Position numbers and translations under genes: made by a program. From NCBI RefSeq assembly GCF_001026905.1, contig NZ_LAQL01000002.1, positions 771,062 through 835,061 on the forward strand: a stretch of DNA of 64,000 bases. The letters run 5' to 3'. Positions 8,066 to 17,422 of this stretch are shown here, one piece after another. How positions within the stretch are numbered: position 1 is the first letter of the stretch; every line of letters begins with the position of its first letter. Source of the DNA: Kiloniella spongiae. Lineage in GTDB: Bacteria; Pseudomonadota; Alphaproteobacteria; Kiloniellales; Kiloniellaceae. The notes beneath the pieces were generated by a model. That model saw only the letters and a list, made by a program, of their open reading frames with translations. It ran no database searches and was not told where the DNA came from.

Positions 8066-9391
8066 ATGACCAGCGATAATTCTCTGTCTTCAACTCCAAG
8101 TTCTTCCATCAAGGGCACGGTTAAAGTTCCCGGCGACAAATCTATCTCGCATAGATCCCTTATGTTTGGGGCACTCGCCATCGGAAAAACCAATGTATTC
8201 GGTATGCTTGAAGGCGAAGACGTGCTGGCAACGGCCAAGGCCATGCGCGCTTTGGGTGCCCATGTTGAACGGGATGACCAAGGCGTTTGGCATATTGAAG
8301 GACGCGGTATCGGCGGCCTTTGCGAACCCGAAGACGTTTTGGATATGGGAAACTCTGGTACATCCGCCAGACTGCTTATGGGGATTCTAGGCAGCCATCC
8401 CATCACCACCTTCATGACCGGGGATGCGTCGCTCAGAAAACGTCCTATGGGGCGCGTTGCCAATCCATTGGCTGAAATGGGAACGCAGGTTCACTGTCGT
8501 TCCGGACAACGCCTTCCCCTTATGGTACAGGGAGCCGAAACGCCCATGCCCATCCGTTATAAATTGCCAATGGCGTCGGCGCAGGTAAAATCCTGTATTC
8601 TGCTTGCCGGACTGAATACGCCCGGTGAGACAACGGTCATCGAAACAGAACATACCCGTGACCATACCGAGCTTATGCTCCGCCACTTTGGCGCCGAGGT
8701 TCGCGTCACCCAAACAGACGAAGGCCGGGAAACAACCATTGTTGGTCAACCTGAACTTAAAGCTGCCGATGTCCACGTCCCCTCAGATCCATCTTCAGCG
8801 GCTTTTCCAACAGTAGCTGCTTTGATCAATGAAGGGTCTGAACTTCGACTTCCCGGTATCGGCATGAACCCACATCGCAACGGGATTTATATCACATTGA
8901 AAGAAATGGGTGCCGACATCACGCTGGAAAACGAACGTACAGAAGCAGGCGAGCCTGTCGCAGACTTGGTTGTTCGCGCAAGCAAACTCAAAGGCATTAC
9001 AGTTCCCGCAGAACGTGCACCTTCCATGATTGATGAATATCCTGTTCTGGCAATTGCCGCTTCTTTTGCTGAGGGAAAAACCATCATGGAAGGCCTTGGC
9101 GAACTCCGGGTCAAAGAGAGCGATCGTCTTTCTGCCGTTGCCAATGGCCTCAAAGCCTGTGGCGTTACCTGTGAAGAAGGTGATGACTATCTGATCGTCG
9201 AAGGATCACCCGCTGGTGTACAAGGCGGCGGGACAATCACAACGCACTTTGATCATCGCATTGCCATGAGCTTCCTTGTCATGGGCATGGCGGCAAAAGA
9301 ACCCGTGAAGGTTCTGGATGCTGATGCAATTGACACCAGCTTCCCTGACTTTGCCAAATTGATGAACGGTTTGGGTGCTCAAATCGGGTAG
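8066..9391 (+). CDS. aroA: 3-phosphoshikimate 1-carboxyvinyltransferase (EPSP synthase)
   Basis: 441 residues. Joins phosphoenolpyruvate and shikimate-3-phosphate in the sixth step of the shikimate pathway. Visible signatures are [18 protein letters not shown] (residues about 21-38), [12 protein letters not shown] and [19 protein letters not shown], plus the C-terminal [13 protein letters not shown]. The motif pattern resembles the class II (Agrobacterium-like) enzymes. It is first of the aroA-cmk-rpsA run, 63 bases before cmk, as in many alphaproteobacteria. Confidence 0.97.
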   Translation: MTSDNSLSSTPSSSIKGTVKVPGDKSISHRSLMFGALAIGKTNVFGMLEGEDVLATAKAMRALGAHVERDDQGVWHIEGRGIGGLCEPEDVLDMGNSGTSARLLMGILGSHPITTFMTGDASLRKRPMGRVANPLAEMGTQVHCRSGQRLPLMVQGAETPMPIRYKLPMASAQVKSCILLAGLNTPGETTVIETEHTRDHTELMLRHFGAEVRVTQTDEGRETTIVGQPELKAADVHVPSDPSSAAFPTVAALINEGSELRLPGIGMNPHRNGIYITLKEMGADITLENERTEAGEPVADLVVRASKLKGITVPAERAPSMIDEYPVLAIAASFAEGKTIMEGLGELRVKESDRLSAVANGLKACGVTCEEGDDYLIVEGSPAGVQGGGTITTHFDHRIAMSFLVMGMAAKEPVKVLDADAIDTSFPDFAKLMNGLGAQIG

Positions 9392-9454
9392 TTTTACGCC
9401 CAAAGCAAACCAACACTGAAACATAACTAACGGCTGGATTAAAAGGAAAAGACT

Positions 9455-10096
9455 TTGCCTGTTATCGCTATTGATGGTCCTGTTGCCTCGGGCAAAGGAA
9501 CTCTGGCGCGTCGTCTCGCCGCCACTATGAATTTTGCTTATCTGGACACTGGCTTGCTCTACAGAGCCGTCGCATCCCTCATACTAGAACGGGGAAGTGA
9601 TCCAAACGACTCCGTTGTTGCCGCGAAGGTTGCAGACGGCTTTACAGCAGATGATATTAATCGCAGCGACCTTCGCGACGAAAAAGTTGGACAGGCCGCT
9701 TCTGTCGTTGCCGCCAATCAGGAAGTTCGGAAATCTCTGCTGGAATTCCAACGCCACTTCGCAAAAACACCACCGAACAACCACTTAGGTGCTGTTCTGG
9801 ACGGAAGGGATATCGGCACCGTCGTCTGTCCGGACGCAGAAATCAAACTCTTTATCTCTGCAACGCCCGAAGTCCGCGCCAAACGCAGACATAAAGAGTT
9901 GCTTGATCGGGGCGATGAGTCTATATACGCCCGCGTACTGGAAGATTTGCGTGAACGTGATGAGCGGGATCGTAATCGTGCCACAGCGCCCTTACGGGCA
10001 GCTGAAGATGCGGTCACTCTGGATACCAGCGATATGGATGCCAATAAGGCTTTTGAAGTTGCAAAGTCACTCGTTAACGAGCGCCTTTCTCTCTAA
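9455..10096 (+). CDS. cmk: Cytidylate kinase
   Basis: 213-residue P-loop NMP kinase that phosphorylates CMP and dCMP. The Walker A loop is DGPVASGKGT (residues 7-16); DTGLLYRAVA, LDGRDIGTVV and the lid region RERDERDRNRATAPLRAAEDA follow the family pattern. The start is TTG at 9455 with AAAAGGAAAAG upstream; the protein then begins PVIAIDGP as expected. It lies between aroA and rpsA in the conserved order. Confidence 0.96.
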   Translation: MPVIAIDGPVASGKGTLARRLAATMNFAYLDTGLLYRAVASLILERGSDPNDSVVAAKVADGFTADDINRSDLRDEKVGQAASVVAANQEVRKSLLEFQRHFAKTPPNNHLGAVLDGRDIGTVVCPDAEIKLFISATPEVRAKRRHKELLDRGDESIYARVLEDLRERDERDRNRATAPLRAAEDAVTLDTSDMDANKAFEVAKSLVNERLSL

Positions 10097-10174
10097 AGTT
10101 CGACATCCTGATCAGGTATTTACGAATCAAGCGTCTGACACGTTTCTCTCAGTATAATTTTACTAGCCCGGGAT

Positions 10175-10204
10175 GGTCCTGGGTAGACCGCCGGAAAAAC
10201 CGGC
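10175..10204 (+). promoter_or_regulatory. Structured rpsA leader (two adjacent hairpins)
   Basis: The 149 bases between cmk and rpsA contain GGTC-(7)-GACC (10175-10189) directly followed by GCCGG-AAAAA-CCGGC (10190-10204), stacked end to end. No T-run follows. GAAAGGAATATT gives the ribosome site just before the rpsA ATG. Ribosomal protein S1 represses its own mRNA in enterobacteria; whether these hairpins serve the same purpose here is inference. Confidence 0.45.
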
Positions 10205-10245
10205 CGGCCTGTATAGTGCGAACCTTTTGAAAGGAATATTAACCC

Positions 10246-11937
10246 ATGGCTGAAGCAGCTGTTGAAAGCTTTGCCGACCTACTAGACGAATCCCTCGGTC
10301 AATCCGATCGTCTGGAAGGTAATGTACTTAAAGGCATGATCGTTGCCATCGAAGGCGACGTTGCCCTTGTTGATGTAGGCCTCAAATCTGAGGGCCGAGT
10401 TGCACTTAAAGAATTTGCTGACGCTGGTCAGGCACCCGAAGTTAAAGTCGGGGATGAGGTAGAAGTTTACCTCGAGCGCATGGAAAGCAAAAACGGGGAC
10501 GTTATGATCTCCCGTGATAAAGCGAAGCGTGAAGAAGCCTGGACACAGCTCGAAAAATCCTTTGGCGACAATGAGCGCGTTAACGGCGTTATCTTTGGTC
10601 GCGTTAAAGGTGGCTTCACTGTTGACCTTTCAGGCGCCGTGGCATTCTTGCCGGGCAGCCAGGTTGACATCCGCCCAGTTCGTGACGTTTCCCCATTGAT
10701 GGGCAATGCGCAGCCATTCCAGATCCTGAAAATGGATCGTGCACGTGGTAACATCGTTGTTTCCCGTCGTGCTGTTCTGGAAGAAACACGTGCAGAGCAA
10801 CGTTCAGAGCTTATCCAGAACCTTAATGAAGGTCAGGTTCTTCAGGGTGTTGTTAAAAACATCACTGATTACGGTGCCTTCGTTGATCTTGGTGGCGTTG
10901 ACGGTCTGTTGCACGTTACTGACATTTCCTGGAAACGTATCAACCACCCAAGTGAAAAACTGACAATCGGCCAACAGGTTGATGTTCAGGTTATCCGTTT
11001 CAACGCTGAAACACAGCGTATCAGCCTTGGCATGAAACAGCTTGAGACTGATCCATGGGATGGCGTTGCAGCTAAATACCCAATGGGTGCGAAACTTGAA
11101 GGTCGCGTGACCAACATCACTGACTACGGTGCCTTTGTTGAACTAGAAGCTGGTATCGAAGGTCTTGTTCACGTTTCTGAAATGTCCTGGACCAAGAAAA
11201 ACATCCACCCTGGCAAAATCGTTTCTACGAGCCAGGAAGTTGAAGTTATGGTTCTTGATGTTGACGAATCAAAGCGTCGTATTAGCCTTGGTCTGAAACA
11301 GTGTTCTTCCAACCCTTGGGAGTCATTCCAGGCGAACCACCCTGCCGAATCCGAGCTTGAAGGCGAAATCAAAAACATCACCGAATTCGGTCTGTTTGTT
11401 GGTCTTCCTGGCGAAATCGACGGCATGGTTCACCTTTCAGATCTGAACTGGGAACTTTCCGGTGACGAAGCTGTAAAAGAGTACAACAAAGGTGACATGG
11501 TTAAGGTTAAAGTTCTCGACGTTGACGTTGATAAAGAACGCATCAGCCTTGGCATCAAACAGCTCAGCGACGATCCTTTCGCAGGTTCAGTTGAAGGCCT
11601 GAAAAAAGGTGCTGTTGTTACCTGTACTATTACATCTGTTACAGACGGCGCTCTTGAAGTTCAAATCGCTGATGGTGCTACTGGCACAATCCGTAAAACT
11701 GAGCTTTCACGTGAGCGTAGTGAACAGCGCACTGATCGTTTCGCAGTTGGCGAAAAAATCGACGCACGGATCACAAACATCGATTCCAAATCACGCAAAA
11801 TTGCTCTGTCCATCAAACAGCACGAAGCTGCTGAAGAGAAACAGGCAATGGCTGATTACGGTTCAACAGACTCCGGCGCTAGCCTCGGCGATATCCTCGG
11901 TGAAGCTCTCTCCAAAGCTGCTGAAGACAAAAAATAA
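10246..11937 (+). CDS. rpsA: 30S ribosomal protein S1
   Basis: 563 residues with six S1 (OB-fold) RNA-binding repeats, clearest in the repeated NITDYGAFVDL, NITDYGAFVEL and NITEFGLFVGL with RISLGMKQL, RISLGLKQC and RISLGIKQL ends. The first two repeats bind the ribosome (protein S2 side); the rest hold mRNA. The length matches the six-domain proteobacterial form. Strong terminator downstream; upstream neighbour cmk. Confidence 0.98.
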   Translation: MAEAAVESFADLLDESLGQSDRLEGNVLKGMIVAIEGDVALVDVGLKSEGRVALKEFADAGQAPEVKVGDEVEVYLERMESKNGDVMISRDKAKREEAWTQLEKSFGDNERVNGVIFGRVKGGFTVDLSGAVAFLPGSQVDIRPVRDVSPLMGNAQPFQILKMDRARGNIVVSRRAVLEETRAEQRSELIQNLNEGQVLQGVVKNITDYGAFVDLGGVDGLLHVTDISWKRINHPSEKLTIGQQVDVQVIRFNAETQRISLGMKQLETDPWDGVAAKYPMGAKLEGRVTNITDYGAFVELEAGIEGLVHVSEMSWTKKNIHPGKIVSTSQEVEVMVLDVDESKRRISLGLKQCSSNPWESFQANHPAESELEGEIKNITEFGLFVGLPGEIDGMVHLSDLNWELSGDEAVKEYNKGDMVKVKVLDVDVDKERISLGIKQLSDDPFAGSVEGLKKGAVVTCTITSVTDGALEVQIADGATGTIRKTELSRERSEQRTDRFAVGEKIDARITNIDSKSRKIALSIKQHEAAEEKQAMADYGSTDSGASLGDILGEALSKAAEDKK

Positions 11938-11959
11938 GCCTATTTTTTCGGTTCAAAAG

Positions 11960-11992
11960 AAAGGCCCGGTGTTCATTCACCGGGCCTTTTTT
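11960..11992 (+). terminator. Intrinsic terminator of rpsA
   Basis: Stem AAAGGCCCGGTG with CACCGGGCCTTT around TTCATT, followed by a T-run; it begins 22 bases after the rpsA stop. Confidence 0.93.
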
Positions 11993-12199
11993 GCATCTAA
12001 AACGCTTTTTTATATGGGAAATGCTTTATTCTTAATGACTTAGACTTGACGGATTTTTCAGGCTCTGGCACCCTTTAGCGGAACAGGACTAAAATCACGG
12101 CAAGAAAAGCTTAGATTTAAAATTATACGCCGGGTAATCCGAGGTACTAGAGGCGGGTATTTGAACTACTTCGGTAACAGCTACAGGGAGACGTAAGGC

Positions 12200-12493
12200 A
12201 TGACCAAGTCAGAGCTCATTCAGCATATCGCAGAGCAGAACCCACACCTCTATCATCGGGATGTTGAAAGAATCGTCACTACTATCTTTGACGAAATCTC
12301 AAACGCTCTCTCAGACGGCAATCGGGTCGAACTCCGCGGTTTTGGAGCTTTTTCTGTCAAGCATCGTGACGCCCGTGTCGGCCGTAACCCGCGCACAGGT
12401 GAGTCTGTTGAAGTTGACTCAAAGCACATTCCATTCTTCAAGACTGGTAAACAACTTCGCGAACGTCTAAATAATGGCGTAGATAGCGAATAA
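12200..12493 (+). CDS. ihfB: Integration host factor subunit beta
   Basis: 97-residue HU/IHF-fold DNA-bending protein. [17 protein letters not shown] opens the protein; the minor-groove arm segment [31 protein letters not shown] identifies the IHF beta type. It forms the IHF heterodimer with IhfA, encoded elsewhere. It has its own leader of about 200 bases after the rpsA terminator. It probably shares transcription with the next gene, whose start is 18 bases away. Confidence 0.95.
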   Translation: MTKSELIQHIAEQNPHLYHRDVERIVTTIFDEISNALSDGNRVELRGFGAFSVKHRDARVGRNPRTGESVEVDSKHIPFFKTGKQLRERLNNGVDSE

Positions 12494-12511
12494 ACAATAT
12501 GGTTGAGATAC

Positions 12512-12844
12512 GTGAAACGATTTAGCTGGGTACTCACAGCCCCCATTACGCTGGCCATCTTACTCTTGGCAGTCAACAACCGTCAGGATGTCACACTAGA
12601 GATTTGGCCCTTTGGACTCCAGTTTGATTACCCGCTATATCTGATCATCCTTATCTCAGTCGGCCTCGGCATTCTGGCAGGTGCTGTCATAGCGTGGCTA
12701 TCCAGTGCAGCAACCCGAAGGCGTGCAAAAGCAGCCGAGTGGAAAGTGCTGGATTTACAGCGTGACCTCTCGTTCGAGCGCGCGGAACTCAAAAAACTGC
12801 ACGAGAAAGAAGCATCGAAGCTTCCTGTTAAAGAAGCTTCGTAA
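12512..12844 (+). CDS. LapA-domain (DUF1049) inner-membrane protein
   Basis: About 110 residues. Two transmembrane helices (about 6-22 VLTAPITLAILLLAVNN and 42-63 YLIILISVGLGILAGAVIAWL) flank a short segment with the family-typical NRQDVTLEIWPF; a basic, coiled-coil-prone tail follows. LapA-type proteins assist lipopolysaccharide assembly control with LapB in enterobacteria. GTG at 12512 is chosen because GAGAT lies before it; a TTG at 12503 would add three residues but lacks a ribosome site. This gene commonly follows ihfB in alphaproteobacteria. Confidence 0.82.
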   Translation: MKRFSWVLTAPITLAILLLAVNNRQDVTLEIWPFGLQFDYPLYLIILISVGLGILAGAVIAWLSSAATRRRAKAAEWKVLDLQRDLSFERAELKKLHEKEASKLPVKEAS

Positions 12845-12979
12845 GGCGTTTTCGACCCTTCGGTGTGGTGATCAAGCCAACAACGTCTTATATGCCCTCC
12901 CTTTTAGATTAATGCTGGCACTTGACCAATCAGCATTGTATAAAATATTCAAATTCATGATTTAATCAGGGGACCCTCC

Positions 12980-13927
12980 GTGCAGAACATCACAGCTGAA
13001 CAGGTTGCAGAAAGTTTGGATTATCCTTCTCTTGTAGAGGCCCTCAGAGAAGCTTTTCAGAGCAATATAACCGTTCCTATGCGTCACCATCACGATATGG
13101 AACAGCCCAACGGTCGTAGGGAATCCACACTTTTGCTAATGCCAGCATGGGAATCCGGGAAATCCGTCGGGGTAAAGCTTGTTACCGTCAGCCCGGAAAA
13201 CGGAGAGAAAGATTTACCTGCCATTCAAGGTATTTACATCCTGTTTGATGGTGATACCGGAACTCCCAAAGCTCTTATCGAAGCCAAAACCCTCACGGCA
13301 CGGCGCACGGCCGCGGCTTCTGCACTGGCAACGTCCTATCTTGCGCGAGCGGACAGCACAAAGCTGACAATGGTCGGTACAGGCGTACTTGCACCAAACC
13401 TTATTCAGGCACACGCGGCTGTACGCCCCATTAAAGAAGTCACCATCTGGGGACGTGACCTTAAAAAAGCGGAAGATCTTGCACAGGAAATGAACAGCCT
13501 CGGCTTCACAGCCCATGCCGAAGAAAACCTGGAAAAGGCTATAAGTACCGCAGATATCATTTCCAGCGCGACCCTCAGCAAGACACCACTTATTTCAGGC
13601 AATTGGCTGACCCCCGGACAGCATCTTGATCTGGTTGGCGCCTATCGCCCGGACATGCGCGAAGCAGATGATGAGGCCATTAAACGCTGTAGCATATTTG
13701 TCGATACTCACGCAGGAGCAACCAAAGAAGGCGGGGATGTTGTCATTCCCCTACAAAGCGGCGTTCTGAGGAAAGAAGATATCAAAGCAGATCTCTTCGA
13801 GCTTACCCAAGGTAAGCACACTGGCCGAAGCTCTGCAGAAGAAATCACCTATTTCAAATCTGTTGGCCACGCGCTGGAAGATTTAGCAGCCGCCCAGTTG
13901 GTAGATAGGCGTATTAACAACGCATAG
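12980..13927 (+). CDS. Ornithine cyclodeaminase / mu-crystallin family protein
   Basis: 315 residues with the family's NAD(P) Rossmann core (MVGTGVLAPNLIQAHAAVRPI, about 135-155) and substrate loop GVKLVTVSPEN plus LTARRTAAASALAT. Members include ornithine cyclodeaminase and delta-1-pyrroline-2-carboxylate reductase; the many reductase-type members make a ketimine reductase at least as likely as a true cyclodeaminase. The start is GTG with AGGGGA upstream. It is not part of an evident pathway cluster: pyrF follows 131 bases later. Confidence 0.85.
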   Translation: MQNITAEQVAESLDYPSLVEALREAFQSNITVPMRHHHDMEQPNGRRESTLLLMPAWESGKSVGVKLVTVSPENGEKDLPAIQGIYILFDGDTGTPKALIEAKTLTARRTAAASALATSYLARADSTKLTMVGTGVLAPNLIQAHAAVRPIKEVTIWGRDLKKAEDLAQEMNSLGFTAHAEENLEKAISTADIISSATLSKTPLISGNWLTPGQHLDLVGAYRPDMREADDEAIKRCSIFVDTHAGATKEGGDVVIPLQSGVLRKEDIKADLFELTQGKHTGRSSAEEITYFKSVGHALEDLAAAQLVDRRINNA

Positions 13928-14058
13928 GTACAATATTGGCACGGTCAAAGTGAATTAAACACTTTTAAACATGAACTATTCCAGAAACAGGGGTGACCAA
14001 TGGGATTACCTCTGTTAGGAATGGGCTCCGATTAACAACCTTGACTGGAGATCGGAAT

Positions 14059-14766
14059 ATGACCCCAAAAGAACGTATCTTTGTTGCCATTGACACCCCG
14101 GATATCAATAAAGCAACAGAGCTGGCGAAAGCACTCTCTGGTGAAGTGGGCGGCATTAAAATCGGCAAAGAGCTTTTTACAGCTCAAGGTCCCAATGCTG
14201 TCAGAGGCGCCGTTGGTGGCGAACCTCTTTTTGTCGACCTGAAGTTTCACGACATTCCCAATACTGTTGCCGGTGCAATCCGATCTTCGTTACACATGCG
14301 CCCCTTTATGGTGAATGTACACGCATCAGGTGGCAAAGCGATGATGCAAGCCGCAGCAGAAGCCGCACGCGAAACATCCGAAGACCTCGGCATTCCTCGC
14401 CCGATCGTACTGGCGGTTACTGTTTTGACAAGTATGGACGATAGCGATCTATCTGATGTCGGCCAGAAAGGCCCCGCAGCAGAACAGGTCGAGCGTCTTG
14501 CATTGCTGGCAAAAAAAAGCGGTATAGACGGCGTGGTCTGTTCTTCACAGGAAATTAAATTGCTCCGTAAGGCCTGTGGTCCTGATTTTAAGCTTGTGGT
14601 TCCTGGCATAAGACCTACATGGGCTAGTGCAGGTGACCAGAAACGGATCATGACGCCGCGCGATGCTATTGAAGCTGGCGCAGATTATCTTGTCATTGGC
14701 CGCCCGATCACAGGCGCAGAAGATCCCGTGGCAGCAGCACGCAGAATTGTTGAAGAGTTAAACTAA
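14059..14766 (+). CDS. pyrF: Orotidine 5'-phosphate decarboxylase
   Basis: 235-residue TIM-barrel enzyme that decarboxylates OMP to UMP. The catalytic block FVDLKFHDIPNTV supplies Asp60, Lys62 and Asp65; VVPGIRPTWA and YLVIGRPITGAEDP form the phosphate site. ATG at 14059 is preceded by TGGAGATCGG; the open frame upstream (from 13993) does not match family N-termini. It precedes the two membrane genes and trpF on the same strand. Confidence 0.96.
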   Translation: MTPKERIFVAIDTPDINKATELAKALSGEVGGIKIGKELFTAQGPNAVRGAVGGEPLFVDLKFHDIPNTVAGAIRSSLHMRPFMVNVHASGGKAMMQAAAEAARETSEDLGIPRPIVLAVTVLTSMDDSDLSDVGQKGPAAEQVERLALLAKKSGIDGVVCSSQEIKLLRKACGPDFKLVVPGIRPTWASAGDQKRIMTPRDAIEAGADYLVIGRPITGAEDPVAAARRIVEELN

Positions 14767-14812
14767 ACCAGAAGGCCGAAAACAAGGTCGAAACAAAGCC
14801 GGAAAAGAAAGT

Positions 14813-15670
14813 ATGGTATCCCAGATTCCTCCAGAGCAAGCCGTTCACGATATTCCTGTTAAGACCGTAAGCGGTCTAGCCATAAAAACGGTTATGGGTA
14901 ATTTGCCAGCTCTGACACAAATGGCTTTGTTTCCCTTCCTTCTCTCAGCTCTTATTACGGCATTGTCGATCCCATCCCTTGGTAATCCGCTCTCAAGTTG
15001 GATATTAAGTATCCTAGCTTACGTTCCCCATACTTTATTTGCGGTCGCCTGGCATCGCCGAACCTTGCTGGATCTGCAAGCACCTGAATCCACTTCAATT
15101 ACGAGCTGGAACCGGGTCCATTGGCAGTTTCTCCTAAAGATCATAATTCTGCTCGCCATCTTTTATGGCATGGGTATGATCGGCAGCTTACCCGTCCTAA
15201 CCATCGGTGCGGCGATACCTTCTCTTGTCCCTCTTTTATTCTTGGGATTAATGATCGCGATGCTATATGTCATTGCAAGATTATCTTTTATACTCCCCGC
15301 CACTGCTGTTGGTGAAAAATATTCTCTTGATACCAGCTGGAAACATACGAACAAACAAGGCTGGAGAATTGTTGCTGCTTTTCTGATGCTCACAATTCCT
15401 TTTGGCATCCTAATGCTCCTCATCGGAATGTTCGCTTTTGGCAGCTTGTTTACCGGCATACCGATAACCCCGGAAGAAGCAGCCAATTTTAACATTCTGT
15501 CTTTTATTCAAAACAACGGGCCTGCTTTCTTCTTTCTGCAACTCATTATTCTTATTGTGACTTATCTACCAACCGCTGCAGTAATTTCCATGCTCTCAAT
15601 AGCTTTCAAAGGCTGCACAGGTTGGGTTCCTGAAGCTTCCACACCATCCACAGACGAAGAGGCAAGTTAA
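14813..15670 (+). CDS. Polytopic membrane protein A, unknown function
   Basis: 285 residues with about six hydrophobic helices (for example LFPFLLSALITALSI, FLLKIIILLAIFYGMGMIG, LLFLGLMIAMLYVIARLSF, IVAAFLMLTIPFGILMLLIGM). A conserved polar element near the middle, DTSWKHTNKQGWRIV, is shared with the next gene, so the two are paralogues. The overall layout resembles the membrane domain seen in DUF-type or glycerophosphodiesterase-associated proteins, but the resemblance is weak. It lies 46 bases after pyrF and ahead of trpF. No function can be assigned. Confidence 0.75.
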   Translation: MVSQIPPEQAVHDIPVKTVSGLAIKTVMGNLPALTQMALFPFLLSALITALSIPSLGNPLSSWILSILAYVPHTLFAVAWHRRTLLDLQAPESTSITSWNRVHWQFLLKIIILLAIFYGMGMIGSLPVLTIGAAIPSLVPLLFLGLMIAMLYVIARLSFILPATAVGEKYSLDTSWKHTNKQGWRIVAAFLMLTIPFGILMLLIGMFAFGSLFTGIPITPEEAANFNILSFIQNNGPAFFFLQLIILIVTYLPTAAVISMLSIAFKGCTGWVPEASTPSTDEEAS

Positions 15671-15746
15671 TACGCTGAAGCCAGTATTACTTGCAAATTT
15701 ATCTGCAATTGCTACTAAATAGCAGAAACAGGTAAAGGGTTTTCAC

Positions 15747-16715
15747 GTGACTTTTGAGCAGACTTCTCACCATCCGGTAGAGAAAATTAGATTTGGCGAA
15801 GCTATGAACATGGCTTTTGCACCTCTATTTTCTAACTTTAAAACGGCTGTAAAATTTACTCTTTTGCCAGCCATTTCATTACTCATCATAATGGGTATAA
15901 GCACATATTTAATTTCTGTGCTTGCACCAGATAGCACATCTTTAGAAACAGAAATTTTCCCGCTGTTCTTCGTTGTGCAACTCTTTTTTCTGCTCGTGAC
16001 CTCACTTATTTTCTTTCAATTTTACGCCGCATGGGTTCGCTTTACTTTTTTAGATGAGGATGCAATTTCAGAAACGCTGTTTCTCAAACTAAGCAAAAGG
16101 CACTTTCTGCTTGCGGGAAAAGGGCTGTTATTAGGTATTGGTAGCTATATCGCTTTCATCGTCGTGATAGCTCTTTTTGTTATTGCAGGCTTTATACTCT
16201 TCTTCGGTATGGAGAGCTTTTCATTAGAAGCTGAAAGCTACTCTCCATCTATGATCGGCGGAATGATATTTCTTATTTTCCCTATCATGCTAATACTCAT
16301 GGCCATCTTCAGCGCAATCGTCTTGAAACTGTCTTATGTATTTCCAGCAACAGCCCTAGACCAGCCTTATAGTTTTTCTATGAGTTGGGCACACACGAGA
16401 AAGCAAGGATTGCATATCTTTCTAGCCTTCTTTGTTCTATATTTTATCATGAGTTTTGCAGCCGGTTTTATTATATCGATTGTGATAGGTGTTTTTTCCA
16501 TCGCCCTTTTTTCCTCAAGCGATGTCCTTCAAGCCAGTGATCCCGCAACGATGTTGACGTCAACGTCGACACTTTTTCTCGTTATCCCCCTATACTTTGG
16601 GGTCACAATCTTGTCTTTACTCGCAATGATTCCATTTATTAACATGCACAACTATTGTTTTGCGACCAATACTGGCTGGCAAAGTACGGAAGAAATTACA
16701 GAACGCTTTGCGTAA
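15747..16715 (+). CDS. Polytopic membrane protein B, paralogue of the preceding gene
   Basis: 322 residues, about six hydrophobic helices, with the element SMSWAHTRKQGLHIF aligning to DTSWKHTNKQGWRIV of the neighbour and a similar preceding LSYVFPATALDQPYSF against LSFILPATAVGEKYSL. The start is GTG at 15747 with GGTAAAGGG upstream. It was probably formed by tandem duplication and then diverged strongly. It lies 45 bases before trpF and may be transcribed with it. Function unknown. Confidence 0.75.
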   Translation: MTFEQTSHHPVEKIRFGEAMNMAFAPLFSNFKTAVKFTLLPAISLLIIMGISTYLISVLAPDSTSLETEIFPLFFVVQLFFLLVTSLIFFQFYAAWVRFTFLDEDAISETLFLKLSKRHFLLAGKGLLLGIGSYIAFIVVIALFVIAGFILFFGMESFSLEAESYSPSMIGGMIFLIFPIMLILMAIFSAIVLKLSYVFPATALDQPYSFSMSWAHTRKQGLHIFLAFFVLYFIMSFAAGFIISIVIGVFSIALFSSSDVLQASDPATMLTSTSTLFLVIPLYFGVTILSLLAMIPFINMHNYCFATNTGWQSTEEITERFA

Positions 16716-16760
16716 AAAATCAGAAATATACCCGACAACAAGAAATAATGAGATAACCTC

Positions 16761-17408
16761 TTGGTAACAGAAGTTAAAATTTGCGGAATAAACAGTAACG
16801 AAGCTCTGAACGCTGCTCAGGAAGCTGGCGCAGAATACCTAGGCTTTGTCTTTTTTCCCAAAAGCCCGCGTCATGTTTCTGTCGAACAGGCTGCTGTCCT
16901 TACAAAACAGGTCAAACCTGGAATTAAGAAGGTTGGATTGCTTGTTAATGCCAGTGACGATGATATTCGCCAGATCACAGAACAGGTTCCTTTGGATATC
17001 TTGCAACTCCACGGCGGAGAATCATCGGAACGAGTTGCCGAGATTAAACGCAACTTTGGCCTTGAAGTAATGAAAGTGATCAAGGTTTCAGAGCAAAAGG
17101 ATTTCGAAACAGTATCTGTTTTTGAAGAAGTCTCTGATCGATTGTTATTTGATGCCAAACCTCCAAAAGACCTTAAAGATGCATTACCGGGCGGAAATGC
17201 CATCTCCTTTGATTGGCGTTTACTCGCGGGGAAAAGCTGGAAGCGACCATGGATGTTGGCTGGTGGATTAAATATCGATAATGTCCAGGATGCGGTTCGA
17301 ATTTCCGACGCACCCGCTGTTGATGTGTCTTCCGGTGTCGAAGATAAACCCGGACTTAAATCAGTCGAAAAAATTCATTCCTTTACATCCAAAGCCAAGA
17401 GCATCTGA
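16761..17408 (+). CDS. trpF: Phosphoribosylanthranilate isomerase
   Basis: 215-residue TIM-barrel isomerase of tryptophan synthesis (PRA to CdRP). The catalytic Cys is in VKICGINS (residues 6-13); LGFVFFPKSPRHVS, LQLHGGES and WMLAGGLN follow the family pattern, and the catalytic Asp lies in VDVSSGVEDKPG. The start appears to be TTG at 16761 (GAGATAACC upstream); no ATG or GTG precedes VTEVKICG in frame. The order trpF-(PAP2)-trpB-trpA is the usual alphaproteobacterial one with one insertion. Confidence 0.95.
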   Translation: MVTEVKICGINSNEALNAAQEAGAEYLGFVFFPKSPRHVSVEQAAVLTKQVKPGIKKVGLLVNASDDDIRQITEQVPLDILQLHGGESSERVAEIKRNFGLEVMKVIKVSEQKDFETVSVFEEVSDRLLFDAKPPKDLKDALPGGNAISFDWRLLAGKSWKRPWMLAGGLNIDNVQDAVRISDAPAVDVSSGVEDKPGLKSVEKIHSFTSKAKSI

Positions 17409-17422
17409 CCTCGGAGTATTTA

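Noticed and set aside
12503..12511. TTG at 12503 as the lapA-type gene start
   Set aside because: No ribosome site precedes it; GTG at 12512 is better placed, although the difference is only three residues.
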